Assembly (NCBI GenBank): GCA_031272565.1
Contig: JAISTN010000028.1
Coordinates: 1-7,514 of the forward strand
Direction of reading: 5' to 3'
From: Bifidobacteriaceae bacterium
Lineage (GTDB): Bacteria; Actinomycetota; Actinomycetes; Actinomycetales; WQXJ01
DNA: 7,514 nt
A program made the translations under genes and the position numbers. The notes under the pieces were generated by a model, which saw nothing but the letters and a program-made list of their open reading frames with translations, did not search any database and was not told the origin of the DNA. Of this stretch, positions 5,595 through 7,514 are shown piece by piece (within the stretch, counting starts at the first letter, position 1; each line of letters starts with the position of its first letter).

Positions 5595-7514
5595 CCCCGT
5601 CCAGACAACTCACCGACCGGCGGCAGGCCGGCCGCCAAGGCGACAGCGGCGGCCAGCGGCGGCGCGGCCAAGGCGGCTGGCGCCACCCGCCCACCAGACC
5701 AGAAGCCGCCCTGGCCCCTGCGGGCCATCAAGGCCGTCTGGCTGGGCCTGGCCCATGCCCTCGGCGCCGGCATGCGCAAGGCCGGCACCGACATCAAGGG
5801 CCTGGCACCCGAACACCGCCGCGACGGCATCGCCCTACTGCTGGTCCTGGCCGGGATCATCGTGGCCGCCCAGGCCTGGTTTGGCCTTGGTTCACCCGTG
5901 GGCCGAGCCATCGAATGGCTGGCCGCCGGAGCCGTGGGCGTGCTCTGCATGGCCCTGCCCGTGTTGTTCTGGGGCATGGCCGTGCGCCTGTTCCGCCACC
6001 CCGAACAAACCGAGGACAACGGCCGCATGTCGGTTGGCCTGGTGGGCTTGGTGCTGGCCTTCGCCTGCCTAATCCACCTGGGCTGCGGCCGGCCCTCGCC
6101 GCGCGGCGACTGGGACAAGATCAGGGGCGCGGGCGGCGTGATTGGCCTGCTGGCCACCCCTGTGTCTGCCCTGCTGACCCAGTGGGGCGCGGCCATCTTG
6201 TTTGTGATCCTGGCCTTCTTTGGCCTGCTGGTGCTGACCCGCACGCCCGTCACCCACATCCCGTCCCGGCTGCGGGAAGCCAAGCAGGCATTGGGCTTGG
6301 GTTCGGTGGCCGATGGCGCCGGGAGCGCTGCGGGGCAAGGTGACCTAGACCAACTCAAGGCCAGGGGCCGCGGCCGGGGTCGCCCGGTGCCGCCGCCGCC
6401 CGAAGGCCCGTTTGTGCCCGGCGGCTATGCCCACGACGAGGCCTACCGCCGGCCGGTGGCCGACACGGACGGACTGGCCGTGCCGCCCCTGCTGAGCGAC
6501 GAACCACCAGACACCGCCACTCCGGTGCGCGGCACCAGCCGGGTGGGCGGACCCGAGGCGCCATCGGAGTGGGACGCCATCCCCACCCTGGTGGGCAGCG
6601 AAGACGTGGTGCCGGCCAGCACCATGCCGCCCCCGGTGCCAGCCGGCGGCGAACAGGGCGAACTGGGCCCCGAGATTCTGTACCAGTTGCCGGACCAGGA
6701 CCTGTTGGTCAAGGACTTGCCGCACCGCGACCACGGCGACGGCGCCGCCGGCGTGGTGGAAGCCCTGACCGAAGTGTTCGACCAGTTCTCGGTCGACGCC
6801 GCCGTCACCGGTTTCACCTGCGGGCCCACCGTGACCCGCTACGAAGTCGAACTAGGCCCCGGCGTCAAGGTGGAACGCATCACCCAGTTGCAGCGCAACA
6901 TTGCCTATGCCGTAGCCAGCCCCGAAATCCGCATCCTGTCACCCATTCCCGGTAAGAGCGCCATCGGCATCGAGATACCGAACAAGGACCGCGAAACGGT
7001 GCCACTCGGTGAAGTCCTGGCCAGCCCGGCCGCCAAACGCAACCAGCACCCGATGGCGGTGGGCTTGGGCAAGGACGTGGGCGGCGGCTACGTGGTGGTC
7101 AACCTGACCAAGATGCCGCACCTGCTGGTGGCCGGCGCCACCGGCAGCGGCAAGAGTTCGTTCGTTAACGCCATGGTGGTCAGCATCCTGATGCGGGCCA
7201 CCCCGGACCAGGTGCGGATGGTGCTGATCGACCCGAAGCGAGTCGAACTGACCGTCTACGCCGGCATTCCGCACTTGATCACGCCGATCATCACCGACCC
7301 GAAAAAGGCCGCCGAGGCCCTGGACTGGGTGGTGCGTGAGATGGACGTGCGCTACGACGACTTGGAATCGTTTGGCCTGAAGCACATCGACGACTTCAAC
7401 AAGGCCGTGGTGGCTGGCACCATCAAACCGTTGCCCGGCTCACAGCGGGTGCTCAAGCCCTACCCGTACCTGCTGGTGGTGGTAGACGAGCTGGCCGACC
7501 TGATGATGGTGGCC
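5592..7514 (+). CDS. ftsK: DNA translocase FtsK/SpoIIIE family (5' part, 641 residues)
   Basis: Septal, membrane-anchored ATP-driven DNA pump that clears and aligns chromosome termini during division. Parts in order: a basic Ala/Pro/Lys-rich cytosolic start (1-77); four membrane helices (~79-97, 109-131, 148-164, 199-217); a Pro-rich acidic linker (~230-355); the alpha domain (~361-475: EILYQLPDQDLLVKDLP, VTGFTCGPTVTRYEVELGPG, RILSPIPGKSAIGIEIPN); and the RecA-like motor with Walker A GATGSGKS (515-522), LIDPKRVEL (545-553) and Walker B LLVVVDELADLMM (Asp632, Glu633). The frame has no stop to the window edge. The rest of the motor and the gamma DNA-reading domain lie beyond it. The N-terminus lacks a standard start: ACG at 5592 sits six bases after AAGGAG and would give MPRPDNSPTG. 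The first ATG (5772, codon 61) has no ribosome-binding site. A T-to-C base error or a true ACG start are both possible. Confidence 0.93.

Noticed and set aside
5772..5774. ATG as the start of ftsK
   Set aside because: No ribosome-binding site precedes it and it would discard 60 codons of typical FtsK N-terminal sequence that follow a perfect AAGGAG.
5540..6343. Plus-strand open frame of 267 codons overlapping the start of ftsK
   Set aside because: It is Arg/Pro/Gly-rich with no recognisable motifs and runs in a different frame from the clear FtsK membrane and linker sequence.
5576..6358. Minus-strand open frame of 260 codons under ftsK
   Set aside because: Antisense to FtsK membrane helices; Ser/Arg/Pro-rich composition of a GC-rich shadow, and no ribosome-binding site.

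Overview
The window is a high-GC stretch of bacterial chromosome. It is almost certainly from an actinobacterium (Actinomycetota): the ATP synthase beta subunit has the actinobacterial form ([27 protein letters not shown]), there is a canonical actinobacterial NucS mismatch endonuclease, and codon third positions are strongly G/C. I cannot name the genus. The layout, left to right, is: the 3' end of atpD; atpC, which closes the ATP synthase operon; a GH3-family (NagZ-like) exported glycosidase; a convergent minus-strand gene for a proline-rich single-pass membrane protein; divergent from it, nucS; a 273-bp gap with conspicuous secondary structure; a small unrecognised alanine/proline-rich ORF; and the first two thirds of an FtsK/SpoIIIE DNA translocase, running off the right edge.

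Functionally the window is mostly housekeeping: energy (F1Fo ATP synthase), cell-wall turnover (GH3), replication fidelity (NucS, the non-canonical mismatch repair nuclease of actinobacteria) and chromosome segregation (FtsK). atpD and atpC are co-transcribed. The GH3 gene and nucS each appear to have their own promoter. The GH3 gene converges on the membrane-protein gene with a short hairpin between them. The membrane-protein gene and nucS diverge from a gap of only 22 bp.

The most interesting points concern expression signals. (1) ftsK has a perfect AAGGAG ribosome-binding site followed six bases later by ACG, where ATG would be expected. No ATG, GTG or TTG lies in frame between the upstream stop and codon 61. 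(2) The GH3 gene and nucS share the arrangement GATAATGG-N4-GTG: a -10 box whose predicted transcription start falls exactly on the GTG start codon, so both look like leaderless mRNAs. (3) A 12-bp stem with a 26-nt, nearly all-pyrimidine loop lies upstream of the unrecognised ORF. It is followed directly by a GC palindrome and TTT, and could be a small RNA or a leader that pairs with the GGGAGG ribosome-binding site downstream. (4) The GH3 enzyme keeps its nucleophile aspartate but lacks the Asp-Ser-His loop of NagZ. I see no tRNA, rRNA, CRISPR array or insertion sequence, and no clearly novel multi-gene system.
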